From Nectonema munidae (Eukaryota; Nematomorpha; Nectonematoida; Nectonematidae), in NCBI GenBank assembly GCA_030549495.1, contig JAUIRK010001051.1, positions 1,426,001-1,490,000 on the forward strand: DNA of 64,000 bases. The letters run 5' to 3'. Shown here in pieces: positions 1 to 12,099 of this stretch. Numbering within the stretch: position 1 is the stretch's first letter; each line of letters starts with the position of its first letter. The position numbers and the translations under genes are program-made. The notes beneath the pieces are model-generated. The model saw only the letters and a program-made list of their open reading frames with translations. It searched no databases and was not told where the DNA came from.

Positions 1-1160
1 AATTTCTAGGGTTTTGTTGTGCCCTGTAATCAAGTCAAGGTCGAGTAGACTCGCCTTATTACCCGTACACGCCCTTCTTGAAGGGCTGTCTGCTGGGTTG
101 TCTTCCGACTTGATATAGGTTATCTCTTGCCTTAGCAAGTCCAAGTCTTGGGAAACTTGTTCCAGAACCGTGAGCAGTAGAAAACTTGTTTCTGCTCTGG
201 CCCCGAAGTTCTTTACGAATTCAATGGCTCCCTGGGAGTCTGAAAATAATTTCGCACGTGGGGCTAACAGGTGCCCGATTATGATTCCTAGTAATTCTAA
301 ATCGATAATATTCCACTTGGAAAAAATAATGTTGATTACGATCTCCTCTCCTTGCAGGACTATGCCTGTAAGAGAGGCGTCTACGTATACCGTACCCTCG
401 GGTATTTTTGGTTGCACCATGTTCCATGGTGACGAGATATACTCGTATCCTTTCCGTAGGATGTATCTGATAATTCTGGGGTTTTGTTCGTTGTCCAGAA
501 TCTTAAAGGCATGTGAGAAGAACTTCGGCTTGTGGCGGAGTGTGCCTAGGTAGTAGTTAATTATACCTAAGAGCCTTTCACCCCACTTCTCTGAGGGCAT
601 CCATTGCGTTAGGGTGGCAAAGGCCATAGCCACTAGGGCCTTCATTATAATGTTCTTGTTCTGTTCGGGGATAGACATTTCCCTGGTGAGTAGATTTATT
701 TCTACTCCCAAATACTTTACTTTTCTTTGTGGGGTTAGCATGCTTTTTTCAAAAAAAAATTTCTTTTATTTATTTAGAAATTTTTTTTTATACAGTGATT
801 TTTATAGTATCTATCGTTGGAGCAGAGTTGATCAAGTTTAGCTTTTCATTGTAGGGGTTTGATATCAAGGTGTTGATCTTTGCAGATATAGAGCTGCATA
901 TAGCGTTTGTATTAGTCAACATAATAGTAATTTGTTTCAAAACAGTCGTTACCTCCTTAATAGCTGCAACCAATTGAGAACTATTATTATCAATGTTATC
1001 TACTTTTACGGATTTTACATTGTCTTGCTCTGGAGCATCTTCCAAATGATGTTTTCTGGAAAACTATCTGTCGCACGAAACGATGCCTCGATTTCGTCGT
1101 CAAGGTCTTCTGGTTCAAGGGTCCTTTGACGCTTTGTATTGCCGGAAGAAGCACTCATTA
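1..1160 (-). mobile_element. Fossil reverse-transcribing element (RT end + RNase H)
   Basis: Reading the minus strand, about 740 down to 1 encodes the end of a reverse transcriptase (a KVKYLGVEIN-type motif) followed by an RNase H-like domain: VYVDASLTG, then LFSDSQGAIEFV, then YIKSEDNPADSPSR. The stretch at about 790-1160 encodes a small ORF1/gag-like start that is hydrophilic and partly helical. RNase H directly after the RT is the layout of LTR, DIRS and pararetrovirus-like elements; the clade was not resolved. Base composition is less AT-rich than the surroundings. The element is broken, partial and runs off the left edge, so it is treated as a fossil of moderate age. No terminal repeats were seen. 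Confidence 0.6.
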
Positions 1161-1382
1161 TACAAACTGGACGTTCTGTAACTGGGTAATCGCAAAAGAT
1201 ATCAGGCTATATTATAAATATAGTAAACTGTCAATTTATATTATCTTAATAATTTTATATTTACTTTCTCTTTACAAACTGCTGACTCTCAACTCAAAAT
1301 AATTTTTTTACCAATGTTCCGAGTAGGGTAATGTAGTGGGAGTTGGTGATGTCGCACCTTTTGAGAAGGGTCGAAGTATTAA

Positions 1383-1512
1383 CCCATTAAGTACCATAGA
1401 AATCAGACGATATTTAAAAAAACGCTGACGATTTATATTCCAAGTCATTGAAAAAAGCAGACGAAGATGAAATTACTTATGTTCCCAAATGGGAACATTG
1501 GGGCTTAATGGG
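1383..1512. mobile_element. 130-bp piggyBac-type MITE, copy 1
   Basis: It is flanked by TTAA (1379-1382 and 1513-1516), begins CCCATTAAG and ends CTTAATGGG. It shares its core (AGCAGACGAAGATGAAATTA) with copies at 10049, 20610 and 28688. The TTAA target and CCC ends are the hallmarks of piggyBac-class transposition. It has no coding capacity. Confidence 0.85.
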
Positions 1513-1516
1513 TTAA

Positions 1517-2190
1517 TATCTATTTCATAAATAGTTATATTCATATATGTTAAATTTAAAAATAAACTTATGGACACTTTTTTTAGTCTGTAACACTGCG
1601 CCAAAAATGTTTATTTTATTCCAAGCCGTGTATTTTTGCAACCCCTAGTAAAAGACTGAAAAATTATAGAATGAACTTTTTTATTTAATGTAAAAATTAG
1701 TTTGTAAAGGAACGAAATAGTTTATGAGTATGAAGTTTTTAGGAAAAATTTTTTAAACCAATTACCTTCGGAATTTTTTTTGGGTAAATTCAGTTTAGGA
1801 ATCTTATCTTTTTGAAGACAATGCAAGAGAGAAACTAACTACAAATCAATTGAACATTTTAATTATGTTAAAGAAAATAGCCAAGCTTTTTGCTTGTACC
1901 CAAAGAAATATCTAAAATTTCCAGAAATGTTTCAATGACTATCTAAAATCAACATTCACAAATGAATTTGAAACAAAAGTTGATGTTACATAATTATAAA
2001 TTTTTAAAGTGACATTTCCCAAAATTATATTTTGATGGATTCATTAATGTCAAAAAAAATTTACATTAATCGATTTGCAGTCTCAAAAATTACAAATAGG
2101 TGGAGTCGGAGTTGAAAAATTATAAATAAGTGGATTCGGAATCGCCAATTATATTTCGGACTCAACAACCCTGGTTCGGAGGTATTATGG
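1517..2190. other. AT-rich DNA, nothing recognised
   Basis: No coding exon, repeat family or RNA gene could be supported here. Confidence 0.5.
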
Positions 2191-2199
2191 CGGGCTCAT

Positions 2200-3640
2200 C
2201 TTGATGTAGGACGCTTGAAAATACGAAATTTGCCACTAACTTTGTTTCGAGGCATTTCTTTGGCAAGGCGAAGCAATAAGATTCTGGTTACATTATTCTT
2301 CATTTTTTTGCTGCTCTCGGTAAACCAACGTGTTGTACGAGAATTTATGTGAGACAACGTTGGAACTTTGATCTTCGTTATCTGTTGGATACGGCGCCCA
2401 TCTTGACGAGTATCGAGAAAAACTTGTATAAAAAGTCTAGGTAATTTGCAAAGTCAATCGTTTGACTATCCTCATCATTTGGGAGTTCTGTACTCTGTGT
2501 CGTCTTTTGGTTCATTTTCAATCTCGGAGTCCGGATAGGGAACTTGCTCGTGTTCTAATGAGGAGAACACATGATTAAAGAGCCTTCGTCTGTCTTATCG
2601 TGAGCGGTCGCTCCACTTGGTTGTGCTCTAGCTCAGTACTCGAGGATATCTTGGTTCGTTTTTATTCTGAGCAGTGCGCTTTATATCCGTTCTCTTGCTT
2701 CTTGAATTCTTTTAGCTTCTGTTCGAAATCAGCCAAGTACTGGAAGTATCCTGGTAGAGGTTCATCTGCCCTCATTTTTTTCTATGTATTCGTTCCATGA
2801 TGATTTCGGTTTTTTTTCTTTCAGGGCTGGCGGAAAGCTGAAGGAAGGATGTTCATTCAGAGAAGCAGATGTAGGGATGTCGAGCAACGGTAGGCCTTGA
2901 ATATGAGGGTTCCAGAGCTGATTTTAGGAGCTTCATTACGGAGCGAACTCTCTTTTCCATTCAATTAGGTCTGGAGTCAGGCCGCTTCTTTGTGGCGGGA
3001 CGACGCGCCTCTTATCTGGTTCGAAATCTGAATTCTATTTCCCGAACTTTTGAGATGCGAGCTGCTGACAACTTGCGGATCCCCTTGGTCGGCTACGGTC
3101 CAATTGATAGCCGCAACAGTGATAATCGATCTGAGCACGTCATTCAAAGTCGTCAAAATGTCCGTGTTGAGTGTGCCAATGAGAGATTCAATAACTCCAT
3201 CCAGTAAGCGAAAGAGTGTGGGCTTTTGAATGACGATTCATTGGAGGGTAGTTGTCACGAGCTATGAGGAGCCTCTGTCACGCGAACTTCGCCAGAGAGA
3301 CCGCCTATATGATCTTGTGCGGCATAGCTGGTTAGGAAAGTCTGACCCTAGCCTCATGCTCCATTCCCCTGGTGAGCGAAGCGGGAGGAGGAGTGTTGAA
3401 CTTTGGAGGTTGAGCTGATGTGATGACAGGATTCATCTTCTCCATCATCCTCTCTATTTCCATAGGATAACATTTAGTCCAATATCAGTAGGAGCTGAGG
3501 CGGAGGCAGTGCCAATGGTAGAAGGGGTTGGTGGCGACTTATATATATATATCAAAGTTCGCGTTGTTGGATCGACCTCTGATTCTCCACATGCTTACGT
3601 TGAGGCTTCTTGGTGTTGGTGGACATGCCGCATTCGGACC
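2200..3640 (-). other. Decayed coding-like region, perhaps retroelement gag-like
   Basis: The block is clearly richer in G+C than its flanks. Read on the minus strand it gives scattered coding-like runs: a start-like peptide MSTNTKKPQRKHVENQ near 3627, a Pro/Ser/Thr-rich stretch, and a basic stretch with TPDLIEWKRELRSVMKLLKSA near 2960. It is broken throughout and no catalytic motif was found. The low-complexity then charged/helical composition fits a gag-like protein of a retroelement, but an old host pseudogene cannot be excluded. If viral-like, it is a fossil. It would lie in the long 5' intron of the SR gene or upstream of that gene. Confidence 0.3.
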
Positions 3641-4024
3641 TAATATTTCTTGTTTTCATGGAAAATAATTTGACATGAAACTATCAATACTTGACATAAA
3701 CGAAGGGCAAAAAAAGAAAAGTAAAAAGAAGGTAGTTTTAAGTTTATAAGGAATAAATATTGCGTTTTACTTTAAATAGTACTGAGATTTAAACACAAAA
3801 TTAGATGTGGAACTGATTGAAAAATGCCTTACTAATTATTAACTATTTAACCAAAAATATTTTAGAAGTGATTCATATTTATTGATTTTGATGATGAATA
3901 ATAATTTGCTTTTTTTCATTTTATTTTATTACATATAATGGGATTTCTATTAGCTCCCCTGCTTTTGTCACTTTTTGCATTTTTTATATAAAATATATCT
4001 ATTGTATTTCAATATATTTTGTAG

Positions 4025-7000
4025 AATCGTGATTGAGTATGCCAAAGGCACACCTCATGGAAGAGATGCTCACAAGGATCGATTTAGATCTTCTGAAAGA
4101 CACAGAGGAGACTACTATCCCAGTGAAAGGGATAAAAAGTTTTTCAACCCTTTTTCCTCAACTTACAACTTTTATTACTTTTAATTTTAGATCGCCCTCT
4201 CCTAGAAGATCTCGTAGTTATAAAGTTACCGTAGAGCCGATATCAAGTAGAGCCCTGAAGAGTGTAAATTCATTAATATTTACTGGAAATACTGCTTGAG
4301 AATTCCTTATTCCAAATACCTGGGGTAGTTTGAAGACGTTTGTTTGTTCTACATTTCTAAAAGCTCTACCAGGGGTGCACAACTTTCGCCCGATGTAACC
4401 ACTATATTAACTTGGTACTTGATTGCACATGAACATCCCAATTGTATTTATGTTTAAACTATCACTAATTCCAAAAATTTCATAAATATGTATGTGGCAA
4501 TGAAAGCATATAAATTAATCTTTTACGTTATCTTAGAAAACATCAATCACTATTTACAAAATTTTTGAAATTGCATTTTTTGTGGATCCTAATAACACAA
4601 AGGTCACTGAATAAAAGCAATCTTATAAATTTTTTATTTCAAAGATATGCACGTATTTTACTGAATTGTCGATTCCCTTAATAAAATGTAACATAACTAT
4701 GCGCATATATAATAAATCTTTTTAGTCGGACATAATTAAAAAAAATTCTTTTTGTTCCTCTTCTACTCCATATGTGTAATGTTGTGGACGCTGATGATCA
4801 ATTGTAGAATTTTCATCTGCTTGATGAATTATGGAATTTACATCTAATTACAAATTTAAAACAATGTGAAATGATATAAATATTATTAAAAATGAAAATT
4901 AGTTACTTCATGGTGTCAGAAACGAAATTAAAACAAACCATAATAAAATCAGAAATGTTGGGAAAATAGATAAATGCTTATAAGCAAAGAGAGGATACTT
5001 GTTATAACAGCTTTTGTTGCCTCAATTTTAGAAAAGGCATCTAGGTAAACATATACAGTGGTGCCCCATTTCACCCCACCAAATAAAAATTAAGATTTTT
5101 CTCTAGAAAATAGAATAAAAGCCTTAAACTCCAATATAGATACATAAAAAGTGAAACTCGTTTTTGAAAAACTCTTGGAAAAAGCTAAAGCGTATTTTTT
5201 TAAAGTTTGATACGCTTGAAAAAATTTTTTTTACATTATGAGATGCAGGTTGTATGTATAACAAAACAATTTGTAATAGTTTCAAGCGGTTCTCATAATT
5301 TAAAAGTTTCAATCATACTAAAAATTGTGAGGGCCTTTTTTTTCAACGGAATAAAAAATAAATTCTCAATTTTCATCTGCACAGAATTCAAACAACAACG
5401 ACGTAAGTGGATGCAATAACGACGTAATAGATCGAAAAACTATTTTTTTGAGAATCAAGAAGCTTGAAAATCTTTGAAGTCTCGAGAAACAGGACTAGAC
5501 AAATCTTGAGACACAAACTCTAATCTGTAGGTTGTGCACCTGGTTTGACATAAAGTGAAAACGTTGACATTTGGAATAAGGAGTTTTCAGCTTTAAAATA
5601 TTTACACTTTCAAATGTTGTTACTCGTATACTTTGCTTACTTATAGTAAATAAGCGATCCATTGGTTATTCAAATCTATCAAACAACCAATCACAGTCGA
5701 GCAATCGCCAGTCCACTTTTCTAAATTAAGTATCGCGATGCGACACACGATTCTATCACTAACCAACCAATCAAATCTATCAAACAACCAATCACAGTCG
5801 AGCAATCGTCAGTCCACTTTTCTAAATTATGTATTGCCATGCGAGCAGGCGATTCGTCAATGCCAAAAATATTTGACCCTGTTTCAAGTCATGCGCTTAG
5901 ACATGCCAACTTACTTTTTTACTCTGGGACTCTTAATATGTCTTAGTGAGCGAATTTTCCTCACTTATTAGATTTCTAACCCCAAGAGAAGATGAAGCTC
6001 TATGGTATGTATTGATTTTTTAATTTGTCTTTCCTAGGATATAAAGAGTCATTTCAGAAAATGCGGCGACATTGATAGGATCGAAATTAAAGGAAACTCT
6101 GCGTAAGTTTTATACTTTTCAACTGCTAAAGTTTTTTTGTTCTAGATAACAGGATATACGAGCAGTAGTCTTCAGATTTCCAAGGGAAGCAAAGTGAGTT
6201 AAGAAAGCGTTACATATCATAAGGGAGTTCTAGGATAACATAGGGTTATACCTATCTGTGGCTCTGTATGCAAGTAAACTTTCTTAAAACGATACTGGAC
6301 AGTGTTTCAGCTAGGCTTTTTTTCGCTGTCCTTCGCCAAAAATAATTCTTTTGGTAGTGGTCACCTCAGAAAATACTAAAACAACTACTGGTTATAGAGT
6401 GCCTGATAATTTTTTGATACAACAATGCCTTTTATGTAGGTAGAATGATAAAAATATCAGTATCAGAAGATTCATTTGAAGCCATGATGTCTACTAAAAG
6501 CACTACATTTCGTCTATTTGAAATATCCAAGTAAAATTTAAAACGACCGTCATGTCCTTTTAATAAATTTTAGCACCTGCTCCCATTACCAATTGACATT
6601 GCTGCTTCTTAGCAGAAACAAAGTTTTTTAAAATGAGCATTTTATAGCTCCCCACAAACAGTGCAATTCTGCCTTCTCGTAACTTTGACCTTATTCGTTA
6701 GGTTTTTCTGTTATATAATTGTCCTTTATCAAAATAACTTCATGTGATGGTGGCCTTAGTGTATCCCATGAATAAACCCTGTTCAATACTGAAAATTAAA
6801 CAAAGAATTTTTAGGCAAAATTAAAGCGACTTCTTTCCCTTTAGCCACCTTTTATTTGAACTAAATCGCCTGTATTTTTTGTCATGAAGTTTATTTAATT
6901 CTTTGTTAATTTATTTTCAATTGGAAATGCTTCATATACACAATAAGTGCAGGTCTGGTTTAGATCTTTTTTTAGCAACCCCTTAAAATTTCTAATAATA

Positions 7001-10000
7001 CTTCATAACTAGCCAATTTCTACAATTTGAGAGTTTCTCTGAATATGAAGAAATCAACCTAAATAAGGGAACAACTCTCATATAGTTCTCCACATGGAGT
7101 TGCGAACTTCAAGCCTTCACAAGACTATTTCAGAGGAGTTTCATAGAGTTTTAAAACCTCTGTGAGAACACTTTGTATTCATCAAATTATTGCAAAGATT
7201 TTTACTAAGTAGTATCATTTATTCAAAATATATTATAAGGAACTTTTTGCACAAAATGCAAAGTATAAGCTAGATTTTATAATCATTATCCCAAACTTTT
7301 CTAACTCAACGCTCTCTTAGAAGACATTTTTCAAAGAAACGTCCACTTATACGACATTTTTCAAAGAAACACCCCTAGACTAATGGTGTCAAACTTAAAT
7401 CACTTGCTGCCCGGATTTCGAATATCCACCGCTTTTGTCGTTCTCTAAAAACGTAGGGTTCAAAAGACACCCATAATCATAGATTGAAGCCAACAATAAC
7501 AAATAAATTAATTTGAATATCTTAATTTTTCTTTTACGATTTTCCAGAAACTTGACAACTTTTTCATTTAACAATTTAATCAAAAGCAGAAGTTAAATTC
7601 GTCGCACCGAAAGCTCCCAAAATATCATTTATCTAATAAGTTTTTAGTCATGTTATGTTCTTTGACTTATTAAAATTAATACTGAAAAAAATTTGTTTAC
7701 AAAGTTAAGTCGTGCCAAACATTCATAGAATTTTTAAGCTTTTGAAGTTATTTTCGGATATTTAGAAATAAGATATCGATAAAATCAACTAATTACGTTG
7801 TAAAAAAATTTAAGTTTTAAAAATTTAAAACTAATTAAGTTGTAAAGAGAAGTGTTTTCAAATCCATGTAAAATATTTCACTTTTGATTGACGCAAAAGA
7901 ACATAATTTTAATTTTTATGTATCTTGCTGGCTTGTTTGTGCTTTACAAATGATATGCATCTTTAAAATTAAGTTTGTTTTATACAACTTATTATTATTA
8001 TTATTTAGTCATCTAAGTTTTCTTCGTTCCAAAGATGCTAAGTATTGTGTTGACAAGTTTGATGGTACTGAATTTTTCGACAAGAAAATCATCGTTGAAG
8101 AGGAAAGAAGTCGCTCAAGATCTCCTAGAAAGAGGTTTTTAATTTTATTATCGAGTTTTACTGCGTTTTTTAGAGCTTTTCTTCTATATACTTACACGAT
8201 CCATAAGAAATCATTATCATCAAAGAAGCTTTCACAGTATTTATCTTTAATATTCTGTCGTTCAAAAATATATATTTCTAAAACTTATTAATCCTTTTCT
8301 ATAATAATCAAAACTGCCTATTTCCTCATATGTGCCATGAGAATTTCTTTAATAACCCCACCCTAACTTTTAGTCGTATAAAGTATTAAGATCCTGCATA
8401 CTGATATTGATTTGTTTATCCAGAAAAGCCATAAGGTCGCAACCACACCAGCTTAAAAGTTTGCTATAAAATAGATGCAATGCTTAATTTTACTTTAAAA
8501 AATAAAGCGTAAATATTTTATGTATTATTATAAGCAACCCAAATCTAAAGCTGCTTGTTTTCAGACGTTATCTCCGACGCACTATAAAACTCGTTTGGAA
8601 TAATCGAAGTAAAAATTGAATGATCATAATTGGGATTTTTTTTGATCTATTTACATAAATATTTTAATGTCTGAAAACATTGCGAAAAGGCTTTGCCTCT
8701 ATGCCAGCCCATTGCTTACAAAAATAGGTAAACTTTATGATAATACTTTGCACCGTATTTTAGTCGCTCTAGGCACAGATCGCGCGAATCTAAGTCAAGG
8801 AGTAAGGATAAGTCCTCCTATAAGAGTTCGCGTAATGATTCCAAATCCAAAAGCAAGTCTCCCCCATCTCTCAAAAATGATGGCAGGAAAGAAAGCGATA
8901 AGAACAATAATTCTAGATCCTCTGAAGAAACTTCTCCTCAGCGGAGAAAGGCAAAAGCGACAAAGACGTATGATTCAGATGAGGAAGCTTCTGCCGACAG
9001 AAAACATCGCCGCACCGATCACAGTGATGATGACAGAAGACGCCATTCTTCAGAGAGTGCTCGACGCAGCAGAGAAAACGATACAAGTAATATACTTTGT
9101 CGACACACTCTCTGTGTGAGGGGTCTAAGTAGGTTGGCAAGTCCTACCCTAGAATCTTCAATATATAATACTGGTTTGTACGGAGTTCTGAAGTAGAACT
9201 TACAAAAATCTGATTCCCATAACAAATATTCTAAATTTTAACTTTTCATTATTTTAAAACGCTTGCTCCTATCTCTTTAAAATCTCTGATTGCGCAATCG
9301 TGTTTTCAAGAATAAGTATTAAATCAATTACATCAGCGTAAGGCAATAATTTTTAACTAGTTTGGGACTAGAATTTATGAGAGGTGTTGTCTGGCGTCTT
9401 CAACCTCTTAGGTTTTGCAAAATATTTATATTAGCATGATCGATGATCCGGTTATAACAAATTTTTTAAAATAATATTTTTGTGCTATATCCTGAATTGA
9501 GATAAAACTAAGAAATTTAAAGAAAGCAACATTTCTTTTTGAAAAGTGATGCTAAGAAACTGTCACGCTAACATTTTGTCGTATAATATGCGATAAATTT
9601 AAAAAGTAAAATGTATAGTATTTTAACAAATTGTTACCTTTTTTTAAATATCCATATTTTATTTCATTTCCTTTTACTCGTCTCTATCATTTTTTAGTAT
9701 AAATACAATTCAGCTATTTTTTCACTTTAACAATAATTATGCCCTTCGCTCCTTTTTTATCAGTAATTTTTGTAAAAGTTGTATAATACCACAATTCATT
9801 TGAAAAATGACGCGCAATTAAGCCAACATTTTTAAAACCTACTAAAAGTAGAGGAATAAACCTTATTGACCTAAAAAGTTTCCACTTCTAAAACAGAAGC
9901 ACACCATACTCATTTAAAAGTTGACTTAGAAGCGTTTAGACGCATTCAAAAAAGAATCGACTTACTAGATCTTCGCCTGCAGCCATCAAAAAGGTTCTAG

Positions 10001-10448
10001 CTCTGACCTGGTTTCCAGCTCCACAGATCCTCTGCTCCATCTTATTAACCCATTTAAGACCAAGCAAAGCAGACGATATCTAAAAAAACGCAGACGATTT
10101 ATATTCAAAGTCATTGAAAAAAGCAGACGAAGATGAAATTACTTATGTTCCAAAATAGGAACATTGGTCGTAAATGGGTTAAATACGTTGAATTTGTTAT
10201 CTTATTCTTTTTCAGGCAAAGATAGAGACCACGATAAGGATGAATTCGAGAACAAGTGTTCAATAGAAAATACCGATGCACGCAAAAACAGTTATGATGA
10301 TAGCGAAAAAAGAGAAGAATACTTTGAAGAGCGTGAGCAAAATAATTCGATGGAAGAAGACGGTAAGAATAGGAATGAAGAAGACGTTGACGAACCTACT
10401 CGTCAGATCTATTCTAATGATAAAGATGACTCTGATTATGAATATTAG
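4025..10448 (+). CDS. SR splicing factor, SRSF4/5/6 (B52)-like, 3' five exons
   Basis: Five exons splice in phase: 4025-4138, 4191-4263, 6038-6102, 8009-8134 with 8764-9086, and 10216-10448 (the 8009 and 8764 exons are separate, giving six blocks in all; stop TAG 10446-10448). Each intron has GT and AG ends; the first is only 52 bp. The product has, in order: the end of RRM1 (RIVIEYAKG, like the VVVEHARG end in SRSF4/5/6), a charged hinge with SPSPRRSRSY, RRM2 (VTVEPISSRA, DIKSHFRKCGDI, HLSFLRSKDAKYCVDKFDG), an RS domain with RSRSPRK and many SR/SK pairs, and a Glu/Asp-rich tail ending DDSDYEY. RRM2 aligns without gaps to the family over 32 residues of its middle. The usual SWQDLKD helix signature is replaced by ALKSDIK. 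SR proteins bind exonic enhancers and recruit the spliceosome in the nucleus. RRM1 and the start codon lie further left, outside the window or in an exon I could not find, so the gene is 5' partial. The acidic tail is longer than usual. Exon ends were inferred by eye; cDNA would settle them. Confidence 0.8.
5671..5845. repeat. Tandem duplication, 101-bp period
   Basis: CAAATCTATCAAACAACCAA begins at 5671 and again at 5772, and the two units match over about 75 bp with few changes. It lies in the intron of the SR gene between exons at 4191-4263 and 6038-6102. No function is evident. Confidence 0.85.
6146..6193 (+). other. Candidate poison cassette exon of the SR gene
   Basis: After the exon ending at 6102 (donor GTAAGT) comes a 43-bp stretch with a branch-like CTGCTAAAG, a T-rich tract and TTCTAG, which is a strong acceptor at 6145. 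A GTGAGT donor follows at 6194. Including these 48 bases puts TAA directly after the split alanine codon; using the alternative acceptor at 6152 also gives an early stop. Skipping it joins 6102 to 8009 and restores a gap-free RRM. SR genes are known to regulate themselves with stop-bearing cassette exons. Confidence 0.5.
10049..10178. mobile_element. 130-bp piggyBac-type MITE, copy 2 (in last SR-gene intron)
   Basis: TTAA flanks lie at 10045-10048 and 10179-10182, with imperfect inverted ends CCCATTTAAGACCAA and TTGGTCGTAAATGGG. The right end is only about 37 bp upstream of the exon starting at 10216, so the MITE sits next to the presumed branch point and pyrimidine tract. Confidence 0.9.
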
Positions 10449-10490
10449 TTTTATGTCTTCCTAAATATGTGTAAATATTAATTCTATTGT

Positions 10491-10496
10491 AATAAA
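10491..10496 (+). promoter_or_regulatory. Poly(A) signal AATAAA of the SR gene
   Basis: The canonical hexamer lies 43 bases after the stop codon at 10446-10448, giving a short 3' UTR. Confidence 0.7.
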
Positions 10497-10626
10497 TGCC
10501 TTGTTTTAGAAAGTACGCTTTGACTTATAATATTGCAGTTTCATTCTGTTTTTTCTTCCAATCTTTTTTTTGTTTCCCATTTACTAGCACTTTTTGATAG
10601 TTTCAATATATTATTATATTTTACTT

Positions 10627-11095
10627 ATGGATAAACCGATTCGTAACGCAGCATCAAATGATCGAAGAAGACTCACGAAGTGATGATCATTTTTCATCCA
10701 ATGAGTCTGAAGTTGAAACATTCTTTTTTAATCAAGAGTTGAGTGGTTCTGAATTCTGATGATGGTGAAGAGATGAAAAACTGTAGCTCTGGTGAAACAA
10801 CTGTTTCACATGAAACTAAGCTAAAGATGGTACTGAATGGAGTACAATTAGTAATGTAAAAGGAAGGACGTCGGCTCAAAACGTTTTCAAAGCCAAACCG
10901 GCCCAACTAGTTATTCCTATCGTGGAATAAGTAATCAAGCCTCGTCTGCATTCCGGTGTATACTTGATGAAAGAATCTTGCGTCATATTGGGAAATGTAA
11001 GATTGAAGAAGCGAATAGAGAGAAAGGTGAATGGAATCTCACAATTTAATTTTAAAAATCTATATGATGCGCCATCTAGAGATGCCAACCTCTAG
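10627..11095 (+). pseudogene. piggyBac transposase, N-terminal fragment
   Basis: An ATG at 10627 (MDKPIRNAASNDRRR) opens a Ser/Asp/Glu-rich start. In shifted frames this is followed by DGTEWSTISNVKGRTSAQN, a GPT stretch, and AFRCILDERILRHIGKCKIE. That order (acidic N-terminus, W-x-GRT, then a helix ending in an I-x-K-C-type motif) is the N-terminal region of DDE_Tnp_1_7 (piggyBac) transposases. At least two frameshifts break it and the catalytic core is not recognisable. It is separate from the larger element starting at 11998. Confidence 0.6.
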
Positions 11096-11099
11096 AAAT

Positions 11100-11990
11100 T
11101 CTGCAAATCCTCAATTTTAATAATGACGACAAGTTCGGTCTAAATAAAGATGTTCCAATTTCACTGGCAGCAAATAAGTTCCCCATTAAGTTATGATCTC
11201 ATAAAATGGTCAGTTATCCGCCTAACATGACACCGTCGTCTCCCGCTAAGGTTTCACCCACCCGTAATAATAAATACCTTGCGGCAATCGTGACTGGGTG
11301 TATTTTCCAGTTTTTATCTCAAGCTTGATCTTTCTAGAAGGATTAATCTTTTGAAAAGTTTATTTAAAAAAAGTTATACAAAAGAAAGCGCATTAACACA
11401 CACACTATTCATGATGACTTTTGATGATTATGATGATATAAGTAAAGAGGAGTTTTAAAGAATTATGACGATGAATCAAATTTATCCAACAACTCTGGAC
11501 AAGATGCATGAGTAAGCTGCTTGACTCCACACTTTTCCAATCGGACACCTTCCAATAAAAGTCTTGCGCTTATAACATTTTATGTAGATTGAAGGCTTGC
11601 TAGGATACGCCAGGTATATCGGCTCGTTGATGGAGTAGTAGGGAGTTATTCTTGAGCAGAGGTTACCTAAAAACAGAAGACATTTTTATCCATTTTTTAT
11701 TTGGACATTAGCCATCTCGATGGATAAATCACTTATGCCTCGGTCTTTGAATGTTGGAAGAGAAAACTTCCCAATTTGAATTGTAATTTTAGTTTAACTC
11801 CTATTCTTTTGCAAGTTTGTAGCTTATAGTTATTTTCTAATAAAGTTCTAGAGGCAAGACTTCTTTGTCTTGTATAAGTTACCATGCACAAGACAAACAG
11901 GAAGAGTTAGGTATGAGAAAATGCCACTTCTCAAACTGGGGTGAAATCAGTAAATAATCCAGGGTGTTTATATAAAAAAAATAATCCTTT
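11100..11990. other. No gene recognised
   Basis: The sequence downstream of the piggyBac N-terminal fragment has no convincing continuation of the transposase and no other family that I recognise. Confidence 0.4.
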
Positions 11991-12099
11991 TTATTAACCC
12001 TATTAGTGCTGGGCAAAATTTGTCCGCTCAAGTGCTGTGGCGTAAAGTGCCCCCCCGCCCTATTTTTCTCAGATATTAATACGTTTTTATAAATATTTT

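Noticed and set aside
1-430. Assignment of the fossil RNase H to hepadna-like elements
   Set aside because: The NPADxPSR resemblance alone is too weak; LTR and DIRS-type elements have similar motifs.
6146-6193. RAVVFRFPREA as a normal coding part of RRM2
   Set aside because: It lies after an in-frame stop for both acceptors, and skipping it gives a gap-free RRM alignment.
8913-9225. Minus-strand frames opposite the RS domain
   Set aside because: They are explained by the Arg/Ser-rich exon 8764-9086 on the plus strand.
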